Assembly: GCA_029550345.1 (NCBI GenBank) | Contig: JAKPHK010000052.1 | Span: forward strand, 1 to 64,000 | From: Pseudomonadota bacterium | GTDB lineage: Bacteria > Pseudomonadota > Alphaproteobacteria > Sphingomonadales > Sphingomonadaceae | Length of the DNA stretch: 64,000 nucleotides | Direction of reading: 5' to 3' | Part shown: positions 33,271 through 42,817 of the stretch, one piece after another | Numbering within the stretch: the first letter of the stretch is position 1 | How the letters are laid out: each line of letters starts with the position of its first letter | The notes under the pieces: model-generated | Told to the model about the DNA's origin: nothing | Database searches by the model: none | What the model saw: the letters and a program-made list of their open reading frames with translations, nothing else | Program-made: the position numbers and the translations under genes

Positions 33271-34116
33271 CTGAAGACGCTGAAACCGATTTCCCGATTG
33301 CTCGCCTGCGCGGCCATGGTTTTCGCAAGTCCGGCGCTGGCCGATCATACGCCGGATCAGCTTTCCGCCGCCAGGCAGGCTGAGGCGCGCGGGGCGGAAA
33401 TGTATGCCTATGATCAGGCGGCCTGGCATTCGACCGATAGCTTTCAGGACGACCTGAAGAAGCGCGGCTGGTCGCTTGAGCGGGCACAACAGGAAGGGTT
33501 AAGCGGCTATATCGTCGAGCCAGCGGCAAATGGTCGGCTGCTGGCGACCTTTTACCGCACCAAAGGCGGCAAGCTGGTCGCCATGGCGCGCTATTGGGTA
33601 CTGGGCAGCAAGGTCGAACGCGGCGAATTGATCAAGGATGGAGAGGACAACGCCCTTTCTCCGCTGGCGCTGAGACTGATTGAGGCCCGCGAGAAGGCGA
33701 TTGATGCCGCGGTTGCCGACAAGGTGTTCCTGTGCACCAAGGGCAACGTCAACACCGTGGTTCTGTCCCCGCGCGCCGATGGCAGCATCCCGGCCTATGT
33801 GATGAGTGCGGGCGTGGAAACGGGCGTGTTTCCGGCCGGCGGGCACTACCTTTATGTCTTCGGCACCAATGGGAAACTCCAGTCCAGCCGCGCCTTCAGC
33901 AAGAGCTGCATCAATGTCGATTCCCGCGCGGTGCCCAAGGATGCCGCCGGCTATGGTCTGACCCATCTGCTCGATCCGCAACCGAACGAGGTCCATGCCT
34001 TCGTCAGCTATAACGTGCCGATCAAGCTGTTCGTGATAATCGATGCTTCGAAAGATTTGTGGGAGATCGACCGCGGCAAGATCATCTACAAGCAGGTGAT
34101 GAAGGATATGCCATAG
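33271..34116 (+). CDS. secreted protein of unknown function, probable CTG start
   Basis: 281 residues if translation starts at the CTG at 33271. That codon is preceded by AAGGACAAGGG and gives an ideal signal peptide (KTLKPISR, core LLACAAMVFA, SPALA-DH cleavage). No ATG lies in frame before the signal peptide; TTG codons at 33217 and 33241 are alternatives without ribosome sites. The mature part (MYAYDQAAWHSTDSF, VNTVVLSPRADGSIPAYVMSAG, GGHYLYVFGTNGKL) is not a family I can name. It is followed by a convergent metallopeptidase-like gene. Confidence 0.75.
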   Translation: MKTLKPISRLLACAAMVFASPALADHTPDQLSAARQAEARGAEMYAYDQAAWHSTDSFQDDLKKRGWSLERAQQEGLSGYIVEPAANGRLLATFYRTKGGKLVAMARYWVLGSKVERGELIKDGEDNALSPLALRLIEAREKAIDAAVADKVFLCTKGNVNTVVLSPRADGSIPAYVMSAGVETGVFPAGGHYLYVFGTNGKLQSSRAFSKSCINVDSRAVPKDAAGYGLTHLLDPQPNEVHAFVSYNVPIKLFVIIDASKDLWEIDRGKIIYKQVMKDMP

Positions 34117-34163
34117 TTCCTCCTGTTCAGGGCTTGAGCCACGACCCAGAGTTTGGTCTGGCT

Positions 34164-36986
34164 CTAACTGCCCGCCCCGGCGAAGAAGCCTGCCTCGCAC
34201 AGCATGGCGCGCAGCTGCTGCGGCTCCTGCTGCAGAAAGCTGCGGCGTAGTTCGGAAAGCCTTGCCGCAGTCATGCCGGGGGCATTGGAGAAATTGCGCC
34301 TCAGGAACAGATCAAGATATTCTCGCACTTCGGCTTCGTTGCGGAACGTGCAGTTTTGAGCGCCCAGAACCTGGGCGCTGCTACGATCGGTGCCGTCAGG
34401 GCCGGTTTCAGTCCCCCCCGCTTCGTTCGCACCGCCAGCCTCTCCATCTACCGCCTGATCGAGCATCCGCCCGATCAGTCCGGCATCGAACCCGGCTCGT
34501 CCGGCGGCGATGAAGAAATCGGTCGGCATGATTGCGGACTTGTCCGCGGGCAATTCACCCTCGCCCTGGGCTTCGTCGATAGCGATGCCCATGGAGAAAT
34601 TGCCTGATATCCGGCCGCGAAAGATCTGATCGGAATTGTCCGAAGCGGCATCGAAATTCGCGGTATAGCTGCCGACCAGCGCGCCTTCGCCGTTCGCGGT
34701 CAGCATGGCCTCTACGGCATCTGTTTCCATGCTGACCGCTTCGGGAACACCGAGCGAGGCATAGCGCCGATAGACCGGATCGACCCATTCTGCTTTGACC
34801 CGGGCGCCCGCTACCGGGCCCAGAACTCCGGGTTCAACCCGCGGCAGCAGCAGTGTGATAATCAGGCGCGACTTGGCTGTAATCGCGGTCATTCGGGCGG
34901 CCTGCGCCTGCAATTCGGCGGCATCGGCGCCCGCGGAACCGTTTGACCGGGCATCGGTTTCACGCTGCACACCCATTGCGGTGCCGTTTGCGCTCGCCGC
35001 GGCAAGGTCGATCATCCTGACAAGATCGGCATCCTGCACGATGGAGATCTCGATATCATTGGTGCCTCGTTCAACCGCCATGGTCGGGGCTTGCCGCCCG
35101 GTCGGTGGCGATACGGACGAAGGGATGGTAACCATCTGGCCGCTCTGGTTCGGTACGGGCAGCGGGTGATAGCTGCACTGGCCATTCACGTTGCCTACCT
35201 GAATCGCGATATGGACTCGCACAAACAGCGGCCGCCCGCGTTCGGGTTTTGGCGCGGAATTGATCAGGGTCAGCACCGTTTCGCCGTTGGTTCTTCCCCG
35301 GAACAATGGCCGAGCATCGACATTGATCCAGCGCCGAACCCGGCCCTGGCCGGAGCGGACCGGCTGCGAGAGGTGATTGCCCAGCACGTTTCCGCGCAGC
35401 CCGATATGGATGTGATCGATGGCATCGCGCGGCCCGTTGAGGGTGGTGACGGTAATTGTCACTCTGGGATACTCGCTCTCCACAACGTCGGGAGCCATCC
35501 CCTCGATCGCCGGCAATTTGAAGCGCAGTGCCCGTGCAGCGAGCGGCGGGATCATGGCTGGCTCGTGAACGATGTCCTGCCCCGGAGCGATCTCCAGCAG
35601 CGGTGCTCCGTCCATGAACATTGCGGCCAGCCATTTGTCGTGGGCAAGAAAGCCCTTGCGGCTCTTGGCGATCTGATCGGGCCATTCGACAAAATGGGCC
35701 AGGAAAGCGGGGAAGGCCCGGTATAGTCCTGTCGCGCCCCATACTGGATGAGGATGGGTTTTGAGAAAACGGTCAAGCAAGACCAGCACCGGATCGATCC
35801 AGCGCTTGTTTGTTGCCGCGCGGGTGCGGTCTTCGGCGGTCATGCGAAACGCGCGCAAGGGGGCGAACATTTCAAAATCGCCCGGAACGGTAGCGGCTGG
35901 CAGATAGGGCGTGATTGTCTTTTGCGGCAGCAACGGCGCGGAAACCTGCCCGGTAGGCGGGCCGCCCTTTTTGACCGGCGCCTCCTCCTGCATCAGGAAG
36001 CGCCAGAAGCTGCAGGTCAGATAGGTGGCATTGTCGCTCCAGAACCCTTTGGCCCGTTCGGATTCCTTGCCGCCTTGCGCGCGCACCTCCTCGGCAAGAA
36101 ATTCCGGTATCCGGCCTGGTACTTCGCTCAGTGTCAGTGTGACGTCATAGGGCCGCAGCCCGATGTCCTTGAGGATTTTCCGAATGCCCAGGGCATAGTT
36201 TTTAAGTGGGTTGCATCCCAGCTTGCGCAAGGCAAACTGGGCAATGGCATGGGTCGATCCTTCACCCAGCCAGCCGCGCACCTCGCCCCAGCCAGTCATC
36301 CCGGGGGCATATTGGTCGATGGCGTGTATCATCTCATGAGCAAGGGTTTGCAGCGGTGCCCAGGGATGCTCGTGGTCGATCGGGGGGCGGTAAGACCGGA
36401 AGACCGGGGCAGAGAGCATCATGTGCAGACCGCTCGGAACCTGTCGTTCGGTAGTATCCGGCTTGCCCTTGAGCTCTTCCGCGTCAGACACCATGACCTC
36501 TGCCGCAATTGCCGCGGTACGGGCGGCTCCATCGATGCCAAATTCACTGAGCGGATCTCCTGCCGCCGGACCGGTACCGCCCATCAGTTCGGGCGGCGCA
36601 TCGACATAGAAGATGTGATAGGCATCGCCGTCGCCAAGCGGCAGCATGGGTGTCCACAGACCGCGGGAACGGTAATAGGCCGAAGCAGCCGTGAGCGACG
36701 CCTGAATATCCGCGCGTTCGGTTGCGGTCAGCGGCGATGCCACGGCCGCACATCGCCAGGTCAGCGCGCGTCCTCCGCCCCAGAACATCGGGACGTTGTC
36801 ATGCACCACCCACAGTGGCCCGCCCTTGCGGTTCCAGTTTCCTTCGGCCAGGCGCTGGTCCCAACGCAGGTTGCGCAGTTCGGTGCTGCCGGAGGCCCGG
36901 GCCGGACCGATGGGGAGCAGTGACAGCGCGCTGCTCGCGCCGAGCCAGCCGAGCATCCGGCGGCGCGTCAATCGATCCGGCATCAT
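34164..36986 (-). CDS. secreted HExxH metallopeptidase-like protein
   Basis: 940-residue exported protein. The signal peptide has a Tat-like RRR motif (LTRRRMLGWLGASSALSLLP). TLAHEMIHAIDQYAPG near residue 217 supplies an HExxH zinc site, and GWLGEGSTHAIA about 21 residues after the second His supplies a possible third ligand Glu, the gluzincin spacing. The rest comprises beta-rich segments (VVESEYPRVTITVTTLNGP, HIHIGLRGNVLG) and a C-terminal Cys-containing region. The start is at ATG 36986 or 36983. It lies 16 bp after the PAN-domain gene, so the two are co-expressed. I do not recognise a named peptidase family, and a substrate cannot be inferred. Confidence 0.75.
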   Translation of the reverse strand: MMPDRLTRRRMLGWLGASSALSLLPIGPARASGSTELRNLRWDQRLAEGNWNRKGGPLWVVHDNVPMFWGGGRALTWRCAAVASPLTATERADIQASLTAASAYYRSRGLWTPMLPLGDGDAYHIFYVDAPPELMGGTGPAAGDPLSEFGIDGAARTAAIAAEVMVSDAEELKGKPDTTERQVPSGLHMMLSAPVFRSYRPPIDHEHPWAPLQTLAHEMIHAIDQYAPGMTGWGEVRGWLGEGSTHAIAQFALRKLGCNPLKNYALGIRKILKDIGLRPYDVTLTLSEVPGRIPEFLAEEVRAQGGKESERAKGFWSDNATYLTCSFWRFLMQEEAPVKKGGPPTGQVSAPLLPQKTITPYLPAATVPGDFEMFAPLRAFRMTAEDRTRAATNKRWIDPVLVLLDRFLKTHPHPVWGATGLYRAFPAFLAHFVEWPDQIAKSRKGFLAHDKWLAAMFMDGAPLLEIAPGQDIVHEPAMIPPLAARALRFKLPAIEGMAPDVVESEYPRVTITVTTLNGPRDAIDHIHIGLRGNVLGNHLSQPVRSGQGRVRRWINVDARPLFRGRTNGETVLTLINSAPKPERGRPLFVRVHIAIQVGNVNGQCSYHPLPVPNQSGQMVTIPSSVSPPTGRQAPTMAVERGTNDIEISIVQDADLVRMIDLAAASANGTAMGVQRETDARSNGSAGADAAELQAQAARMTAITAKSRLIITLLLPRVEPGVLGPVAGARVKAEWVDPVYRRYASLGVPEAVSMETDAVEAMLTANGEGALVGSYTANFDAASDNSDQIFRGRISGNFSMGIAIDEAQGEGELPADKSAIMPTDFFIAAGRAGFDAGLIGRMLDQAVDGEAGGANEAGGTETGPDGTDRSSAQVLGAQNCTFRNEAEVREYLDLFLRRNFSNAPGMTAARLSELRRSFLQQEPQQLRAMLCEAGFFAGAGS

Positions 36987-37002
36987 GGCTGCGCCGTCTC
37001 CT

Positions 37003-37851
37003 TCAGTTGCCGAGAATACGGCCGACAGCGCCGCGCACCTTGCGGTCAACCGCTCTGTCAACTTCGTCTTCGGCAGCGCGTTTGGCGGTGTTGGCAACGC
37101 GGTTCAGCCCAAGGTCGATCGCAGCCGCGCCTTGCCGTCCGCCAGAACTATCCGCGCCCTTGACGCCGGAAATGCAGCATTCGGAAACCGATGCCTGCGG
37201 CACCGGTGATTTCAGGAAGCACTCGCCATAGGGGGTGCGGCCGGGTTCGACATAGGTCCAGGCCTTGCACTTGCGATCTGCATCGCAGCTGGCCTTGCAG
37301 GTCTGCCAGGTGTTTCCGGGGCGGGAATAGGTGATCGCGCGGTAATCGCTGCCATACAGGTCAACCCGGTACATCGGTTGCCACGGCGCAGCGCTCGCGG
37401 TGGACGTGCCCGAGCTTGCCTGACTGGCCGGGGCGGTCTGCGTTGCCGTATCCGCCGCAGCGACCACCGGGCGGGTCGATGGGCCGAGATAGCGCGCCGA
37501 ACTGATCGAACCGCCGTATTCGCCCAGCGAAGCAACCTCCCCGTCCACGATCTGACAATTGGTCCTGAAGCCGGCGTCCATGCACACTTCCCAGCGCCCC
37601 ACCGCCCGCAGCGAATAGGCATAGTCGTTCGCGGTGCCGTCAAACCCATCGGAGGCGGGCACATCCTGAAAATTGGCGATGTCTTTCCGCACCGTGACAG
37701 GCCCCCCCTGCATGGCCTCACCGCCGAACAGGGTCAGGCTGGCGTCGGTCCTTGCGGGGTCTGAATTTTTCGCGAACAGCGCCGCGCTGGTTCCGGTCAC
37801 CGTCAACGTCAGCGCCGCAAGTGTGGAAAACAGGATCTGAGAACGGGTCAT
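37003..37851 (-). CDS. secreted protein with beta/gamma-crystallin-like and PAN domains
   Basis: 282 residues: signal peptide (TLAALTLTVTGTSAALFA), a domain around residues 35-125 resembling a bacterial beta/gamma-crystallin (LTLFGGEAMQGGPVTV, GRWEVCMDAGFRTNC, GEYGGSISSARYL), an Ala/Thr-rich linker, and a Cys-rich PAN/Apple-like domain (TWQTCKASCDADRKCKAWTY, ECFLKSPVP, ECCISGVKG), then a charged tail. Both domain types bind ligands or partners outside the cell. It is the first gene of a two-gene unit with the metallopeptidase-like gene. Confidence 0.78.
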   Translation of the reverse strand: MTRSQILFSTLAALTLTVTGTSAALFAKNSDPARTDASLTLFGGEAMQGGPVTVRKDIANFQDVPASDGFDGTANDYAYSLRAVGRWEVCMDAGFRTNCQIVDGEVASLGEYGGSISSARYLGPSTRPVVAAADTATQTAPASQASSGTSTASAAPWQPMYRVDLYGSDYRAITYSRPGNTWQTCKASCDADRKCKAWTYVEPGRTPYGECFLKSPVPQASVSECCISGVKGADSSGGRQGAAAIDLGLNRVANTAKRAAEDEVDRAVDRKVRGAVGRILGN

Positions 37852-37915
37852 GGCTATCCTTCAGGAAGAGTGGTGTTGCCGCGAAGTCACTGATTTCGCG
37901 CTGCCGTCGTCTTGA

Positions 37916-39688
37916 ATGGAGGTTTGGGGTCTGTCATACCCCGATCAGGGTATCGAACATCGCCGGGCTGCATTTTTGGACCACAGGGATTTCAGTGCAG
38001 TGCAAGTTGGTGGCGGACACGGTGATGTCGAACTTGTTGGCTACAGCTATCGCACCCTGCTCGACGGGTCGGGTTTCGATGATCTGATTGCGGCCTGGAA
38101 CCGGCGCATCGATTCCGTCGGCGGCCTGTCCCCGAAGATCGACGATGTGCTGCTGGCCCAGCTTGGTGAGATAAACCGCCTGGCAATGGAAAGGTGGGAG
38201 GTTGTCGATCGCGATCCGGTTGACGAACTCCTGGCCCGCAGCCCGAATGCGGCGATGATCGAGAATGCCGATGGCCAGGTGCTGGCGATCAATCCGGCCG
38301 GGCGCAGCAAATTCGCTCTTGAAGTGGGGGATATCGACAGGGGCGAATGGCTGGCTCCGGCCCATGTGGCGGCCTTGCGGCAACTGCGATCGGCGGCTGG
38401 TGACAAGGCCAATTCTGACCGCCGCGTTGTCGAATGCGATGTCGGCAAGCATGAGGACGGCGCTGCCCGGGTCCTTCTGGCCGAGGCGCGGCGTTTGCCG
38501 CTTCCGGGCTATCCGCAAGACGTTACGCTGATCCGTTCGCTGGAATTCGAATGGCTGGAATCCACCACTACGCTGGTCGAGCAATCGTGGGCCCTGTCCG
38601 AAGCGGAATGCGAAATCGCGCGGCTTTTCTATCGCTGCCGCTCGCTTGCAGAGGTGGCGCGCATACGCGGGGTTTCAGTGCAGACCGCACAGACCCAGTT
38701 CAAGGCGGTTCTTGCCAAATCAGGCTGCCGCGGTCAGGTCGAACTGGTCCGGGTGCTGACGGCGCTTTGTATCCAGTCCGGCATCGATGCCCCGTCCTAT
38801 ACCGGCGAATGGGTCAATCCCTATCGCAACGAAACGCGGGTTGTCCGCCCAGGCGGGCGCGTCCTGACCTATAGCCTTGCCGGACCGCGCGATGGCCGTC
38901 CGTTGATCTGGTTGCATGGCCCGGTCTTTAACCATGCACTGCCCCGTGCAGTGCTGGACCGACTGGACGATTTGGGGGTCAGGCTGATTGTGCCTTGCCG
39001 CCCCGGCTATGGCCGCAGCGAGATTGACCGGGCGAGATCGGCAGAGGACGATAATGTTGATGCCCTGCTGGCGCTTGCCGATCATCTCGACCTGCACGAT
39101 TGCCCGGCGATCGGTACGACCAGTGCTGCCTCCATGCTTATCCTGGCGCGCGATCGTGCTCCGCACCGATTTGGCCGGTTCGGCCTGATCAGCAGTTTTG
39201 GCCGCATGGACGAAGCTGAAGTACGCAACCTGACGCCGGTGCACCGGGCGTTCTTCAGGCTGGCATCTTCGGCGCCGCAGTTGCTTGGCTATCTCACCGC
39301 CCTTGCGCTGAGGATGGTCCGCCGACATGGTCCGGATTGGTACATCGAGCGGGCATACGGCTATAACGCGCGTAATGCTCAGGCATTGCGCAATGTCGAA
39401 ACCCAGGCCCTGCTGCGCACCGATACGCAGGCGATGATGTTGCAATCCGGGGGCGGGTTTGCCCGCGATCGGATGCTGGTGCTCAGCGATCCGGACCCGG
39501 CCTTGTTGCGTGCCGACCGCGAAGATATCTGGATTTACGGCGCCGAGGACAGCCATCTTGCCCATCGCAGTCGGTCCAACGCTCGTGTTTTGCCGAAATG
39601 CCTGCATATCGAGATCGTGCCCGAAGCCAGCGAACTGCTGGTCTATCAAAGGCCCGACGCGATCTGCGATCTGATCGCACGACTGTAA
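37916..39688 (+). CDS. LuxR-type HTH fused to alpha/beta-hydrolase-fold domain
   Basis: 590 residues. The N-terminal about 200 have a PAS-like section (DELLARSPNAAMIENADGQVLAINPAGRSKF). A LuxR-type helix-turn-helix follows near 225-290 (LSEAECEIARLFYRCRSLAEVARIRGVSVQTAQTQFKAVLAKSG). The remainder is an alpha/beta-hydrolase fold (RPLIWLHGPVFNHALP, LGVRLIVPCRPGYGRS, a nucleophile-elbow-like IGTTSAASML, EDSHLAH). The Ser elbow is degenerate (TTSAA, not GxSxG), so the fold may sense a ligand rather than catalyse. The start is uncertain; the ATG at 37916 lacks a strong ribosome site. It is divergent from the PAN-domain gene 64 bp away and could regulate it. Confidence 0.8.
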   Translation: MEVWGLSYPDQGIEHRRAAFLDHRDFSAVQVGGGHGDVELVGYSYRTLLDGSGFDDLIAAWNRRIDSVGGLSPKIDDVLLAQLGEINRLAMERWEVVDRDPVDELLARSPNAAMIENADGQVLAINPAGRSKFALEVGDIDRGEWLAPAHVAALRQLRSAAGDKANSDRRVVECDVGKHEDGAARVLLAEARRLPLPGYPQDVTLIRSLEFEWLESTTTLVEQSWALSEAECEIARLFYRCRSLAEVARIRGVSVQTAQTQFKAVLAKSGCRGQVELVRVLTALCIQSGIDAPSYTGEWVNPYRNETRVVRPGGRVLTYSLAGPRDGRPLIWLHGPVFNHALPRAVLDRLDDLGVRLIVPCRPGYGRSEIDRARSAEDDNVDALLALADHLDLHDCPAIGTTSAASMLILARDRAPHRFGRFGLISSFGRMDEAEVRNLTPVHRAFFRLASSAPQLLGYLTALALRMVRRHGPDWYIERAYGYNARNAQALRNVETQALLRTDTQAMMLQSGGGFARDRMLVLSDPDPALLRADREDIWIYGAEDSHLAHRSRSNARVLPKCLHIEIVPEASELLVYQRPDAICDLIARL

Positions 39689-39899
39689 ACTGCCCGAAGA
39701 TTGCCAGAGGCCCGTTTTATCAAAGTATGCTTGGCAGGCGGAACCTGCGGAGACGCCTGCTCCGATGAAGCAGCCATCCCGCTTGCAATCGCTGTGACCT
39801 TCGACTAAGGCGCGTTCATCCCGACATTGTTGATCAACGGAGGGGCTGGCGCCGCAAGGGGCCGGCACCAAAGGGCATTGTCGGAAAACCGGAGTGAAA

Positions 39900-40472
39900 A
39901 TGGCGGATATCGCGCGCATTGTTGAGGTTGTCGAGCCTGAGGCCAAGGCCCTGGGCTTCGATCTCGTGCGCGTGCGCTATTTCAAGGGCGGGGAGATCGG
40001 CCCGCTTTCCGACGTCGAGGAATATACCCTTCAGATCATGGCCGAGCGGCCCGAGACCGGACAGCTGGTGATCGAGGATTGCGCCGCGCTTTCGCACCGG
40101 ATTTCCGATCGGTTCGATGCTCTGGAAGAAGCCGGGGAAGTGCTGATCGACGATGCCTACCGGCTGGAGGTTTCCTCTCCGGGGATCGACCGTCCGCTGA
40201 CCCGTCCGCAGGACTACGCCAACTGGGCCGGGCACGAAGCCCGCGTTTCGCTGACCAATCCGGTTGAGGGTAACCGCAAGTCGCTTCAGGGCGATCTTGT
40301 CGGGATCGAGGGTGAGACGGTGACGCTGGATGACAGGAAGTCCGGCCTCGTCTCGTTTCCGCTGTCAGACATTCATTCCGCCAAGCTGGTCCTGACCGAC
40401 CGGCTGATTGCCGCCACCCGCCCGCTCGATACCAGTGGGGCGGATGAAATTCTCGAAGAACAGGAAGACTGA
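39900..40472 (+). CDS. rimP: ribosome maturation factor RimP
   Basis: 190-residue RimP, needed for 30S subunit maturation. N-terminal ALGFDLVRVRYFKGG, central DCAALSHRISDRFDALEE and YRLEVSSPGIDRPLTRPQDY, the family signature. The ATG at 39900 has GGAG 5-6 bases upstream; a GTG two codons earlier is the alternative. It heads the nusA-infB operon. The 211 bp before it hold no recognised gene and probably the operon promoter. Confidence 0.96.
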   Translation: MADIARIVEVVEPEAKALGFDLVRVRYFKGGEIGPLSDVEEYTLQIMAERPETGQLVIEDCAALSHRISDRFDALEEAGEVLIDDAYRLEVSSPGIDRPLTRPQDYANWAGHEARVSLTNPVEGNRKSLQGDLVGIEGETVTLDDRKSGLVSFPLSDIHSAKLVLTDRLIAATRPLDTSGADEILEEQED

Positions 40473-40474
40473 AA

Positions 40475-42097
40475 ATGGCCAGTCCGATTTCCGCAAACCG
40501 CGCTGAACTGCTGGCGATCGCCACCTCGGTCGCCAACGAAAAGCTGATCGACAAGTCGATCGTGATCGAGGCGATGGAAGAGGCGATCCAGAAGGCGGCG
40601 CGTGCCCGCTATGGTGCAGAGAACGACATTCGCGCCAAGCTTGATCCGCGCACCGGCGATCTGCGTCTGTGGCGCGTGGTCGAAGTGGTTGAAGAGGTTG
40701 AGGACTATTTCAAGCAGGTCGATCTCAAGGCCGCGCAGAAGCTCGACAAGGATGCCAAGCTCGGCGACTTCATCGTCGATCCGCTGCCGCCGGTCGATCT
40801 GGGCCGGATTGACGCGCAGTCGGCCAAGCAGGTGATCTTCCAGAAGGTCCGCGATGCCGAGCGTGAGCGTCAGTACGAAGAATTCAAGGACCGCGCCGGG
40901 GAAATGGTAACGGGGGTGATCAAGTCGGTCGAATTCGGCCACGTGATCGTCAACCTTGGCCGGGCCGAGGGCGTGATCCGCCGCGATCAGCAGATCCCGC
41001 GCGAAGTGGCCCGTGTCGGCGAACGGGTTCGCGCACTGATCCTTAAGGTCGAGCGTCAGAACCGCGGCCCGCAGATCTTCCTGTCCCGCGCGCACCCCGA
41101 TTTCATGAAGGCCCTGTTCGCGCAGGAAGTGCCGGAAATCTATGACGGCGTGATCACCATCCAGGCTGCCGCGCGCGATCCGGGCAGCCGCGCCAAGATC
41201 GGGGTGATCAGCCGCGACAGCAGCATCGACCCGGTCGGCGCCTGCGTCGGCATGAAGGGCAGCCGCGTTCAGGCGGTGGTGCAGGAAATGCAGGGCGAAA
41301 AGATCGACATCATCCCCTGGTCCGAAGACACCGCGACTTTCGTGGTCAACGCGCTGCAGCCGGCCACCGTCAGCCGCGTGGTGATCGATGAGGAAGAAAG
41401 CCGGATCGAGGTTGTCGTTCCCGATGACCAGCTGAGCCTGGCGATCGGCCGCCGCGGCCAGAACGTGCGCCTGGCCAGCCAGCTTACCGGCAGCCAGATC
41501 GACATCATGACCGAGGCCGAGGCTTCGGAGAAGCGCCAGAAGGAATTCGCCGAGCGCTCAAAGATGTTCGAGGAAGAGCTCGACGTCGATGAAACCCTGT
41601 CGCAGCTGCTGGTCGCCGAAGGCTTCAGCGAGCTGGAAGAAGTCGCCTATATCGAACTGGCCGAACTGGCCACGATCGAAGGCTTTGACGAAGAGCTGGC
41701 CGAAGAGCTGCAGAGCCGCGCGCAGGAAGCGCTTGACCGCCGCGAAGCGACCTACCGTGAAGAGCGTGTTGCCCTGGGTGTTGAGGATGCCCTGGCCGAA
41801 ATGCCGCACCTGACCGAGCAGATGCTGGTCACGCTGGGCAAGGCCGGGATCAAGACCCTCGACGATCTGGCCGATCTTGCCACCGACGAGCTGATCGCCA
41901 AGAAGCGCGCCGAACAGCGCCGCCGCGATGGCAGTGCGCCTGCCCGCCGCGAACGCGAACAGGATCGCGGCGGTGTGCTCGGCGAATATGGCCTGAACGA
42001 AGAGCAGGGCAACGAGATCATCATGGCTGCCCGCGCCCACTGGTTCGAGGACGAACCCGCCAACGAGGAGGCCGCCGATGCGGATTCCTCACAATGA
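40475..42097 (+). CDS. nusA: transcription termination/antitermination factor NusA
   Basis: 540-residue NusA that binds RNA polymerase and nascent RNA. In order: N-terminal domain (AIATSVANEKLIDKSIVIEAME), S1 domain (GEMVTGVIKSVEFGHVIVNLG), KH domains (RDPGSRAKIGVISRDSSIDP; DQLSLAIGRRGQNVRLASQL), and two acidic helix-hairpin-helix repeats (LLVAEGFSELEEVAYIEL; TLGKAGIKTLDDLADLATDEL). It starts 2 bp after rimP. Confidence 0.97.
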   Translation: MASPISANRAELLAIATSVANEKLIDKSIVIEAMEEAIQKAARARYGAENDIRAKLDPRTGDLRLWRVVEVVEEVEDYFKQVDLKAAQKLDKDAKLGDFIVDPLPPVDLGRIDAQSAKQVIFQKVRDAERERQYEEFKDRAGEMVTGVIKSVEFGHVIVNLGRAEGVIRRDQQIPREVARVGERVRALILKVERQNRGPQIFLSRAHPDFMKALFAQEVPEIYDGVITIQAAARDPGSRAKIGVISRDSSIDPVGACVGMKGSRVQAVVQEMQGEKIDIIPWSEDTATFVVNALQPATVSRVVIDEEESRIEVVVPDDQLSLAIGRRGQNVRLASQLTGSQIDIMTEAEASEKRQKEFAERSKMFEEELDVDETLSQLLVAEGFSELEEVAYIELAELATIEGFDEELAEELQSRAQEALDRREATYREERVALGVEDALAEMPHLTEQMLVTLGKAGIKTLDDLADLATDELIAKKRAEQRRRDGSAPARREREQDRGGVLGEYGLNEEQGNEIIMAARAHWFEDEPANEEAADADSSQ

Positions 42098-42800
42098 GCC
42101 GCTAGGTTCCGCAGCCTCTGAGGCGCCCGAGCGGCGCTGCATCCTGACCGGGGATCACGGTTCCCGCGATGACCTGCTGCGCCTGGCGATCTCTCCGGAC
42201 GGCGATGTCCTGCCCGATGTTCTGGCGCGTGCGCCGGGGCGGGGGGCCTGGATCGGGGTCTCGCGCGGTGAACTGGAAACGGCGATTGCCAAGGGCAAGC
42301 TGAAGGGCGCCCTGGCGCGGGCCTTCAAGGGCGCGGCGCTGACCATTCCGGAAGACCTGCCGCAGCGCGCCGAAACGGCGCTGCGCCGGGCCTTCACCGA
42401 TCGGCTGGGGCTGGAAATGAAGGGCGGCAAGCTGCTGGTCGGGTCTGATCGGATCGCTGAACACGCCCGGGCCGGACTGGTCGAATGGCTGGCCCATGCC
42501 AGCGATGCCGGTGAAGACGGCTCGCGCAAGCTCGATCAGGCCTGGCGGGTCGGCCGCGAAGCCGAAGGATCGGGCGAAACCGGATTAACCTTGCCTCTGG
42601 ACCGGGCAGCGTTGTCTGTGGCATTGGGCCGCGACAATGTCGTCCACCTGGCTTTGACCGATCCCGGATCGGCTGCGCGGGTAGAAGTCCCTCTCAAGCG
42701 CCTGTTGCGCTTTCTGGGGCAAGGTGAAGCGAATGAACAGGGTAAGGGCGATGATGCGGCTGCGGCCGGGGCATCGCCCACGACGACGAATTGCGATTGA
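42078..42800 (+). CDS. YlxR (DUF448) RNA-binding protein with C-terminal extension
   Basis: 240 residues. The N-terminal DUF448/YlxR domain shows the PERRCILTGDHGSRDDLLRLAISPDG signature and GRGAWIGVSRGELETAI. A second part (RLGLEMKGGKLLVGSDRIAEHARAG, VALGRDNVVHLALTDPGSAARV) looks like an L7Ae/ribosomal-protein-like fold, a fusion common in alphaproteobacteria. The start overlaps the nusA end by 20 bp. It is probably an RNA-binding modulator of the translation operon. Confidence 0.92.
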   Translation: MRIPHNEPLGSAASEAPERRCILTGDHGSRDDLLRLAISPDGDVLPDVLARAPGRGAWIGVSRGELETAIAKGKLKGALARAFKGAALTIPEDLPQRAETALRRAFTDRLGLEMKGGKLLVGSDRIAEHARAGLVEWLAHASDAGEDGSRKLDQAWRVGREAEGSGETGLTLPLDRAALSVALGRDNVVHLALTDPGSAARVEVPLKRLLRFLGQGEANEQGKGDDAAAAGASPTTTNCD

Positions 42801-42817
42801 AGGGCTGGTAGAAGAAC

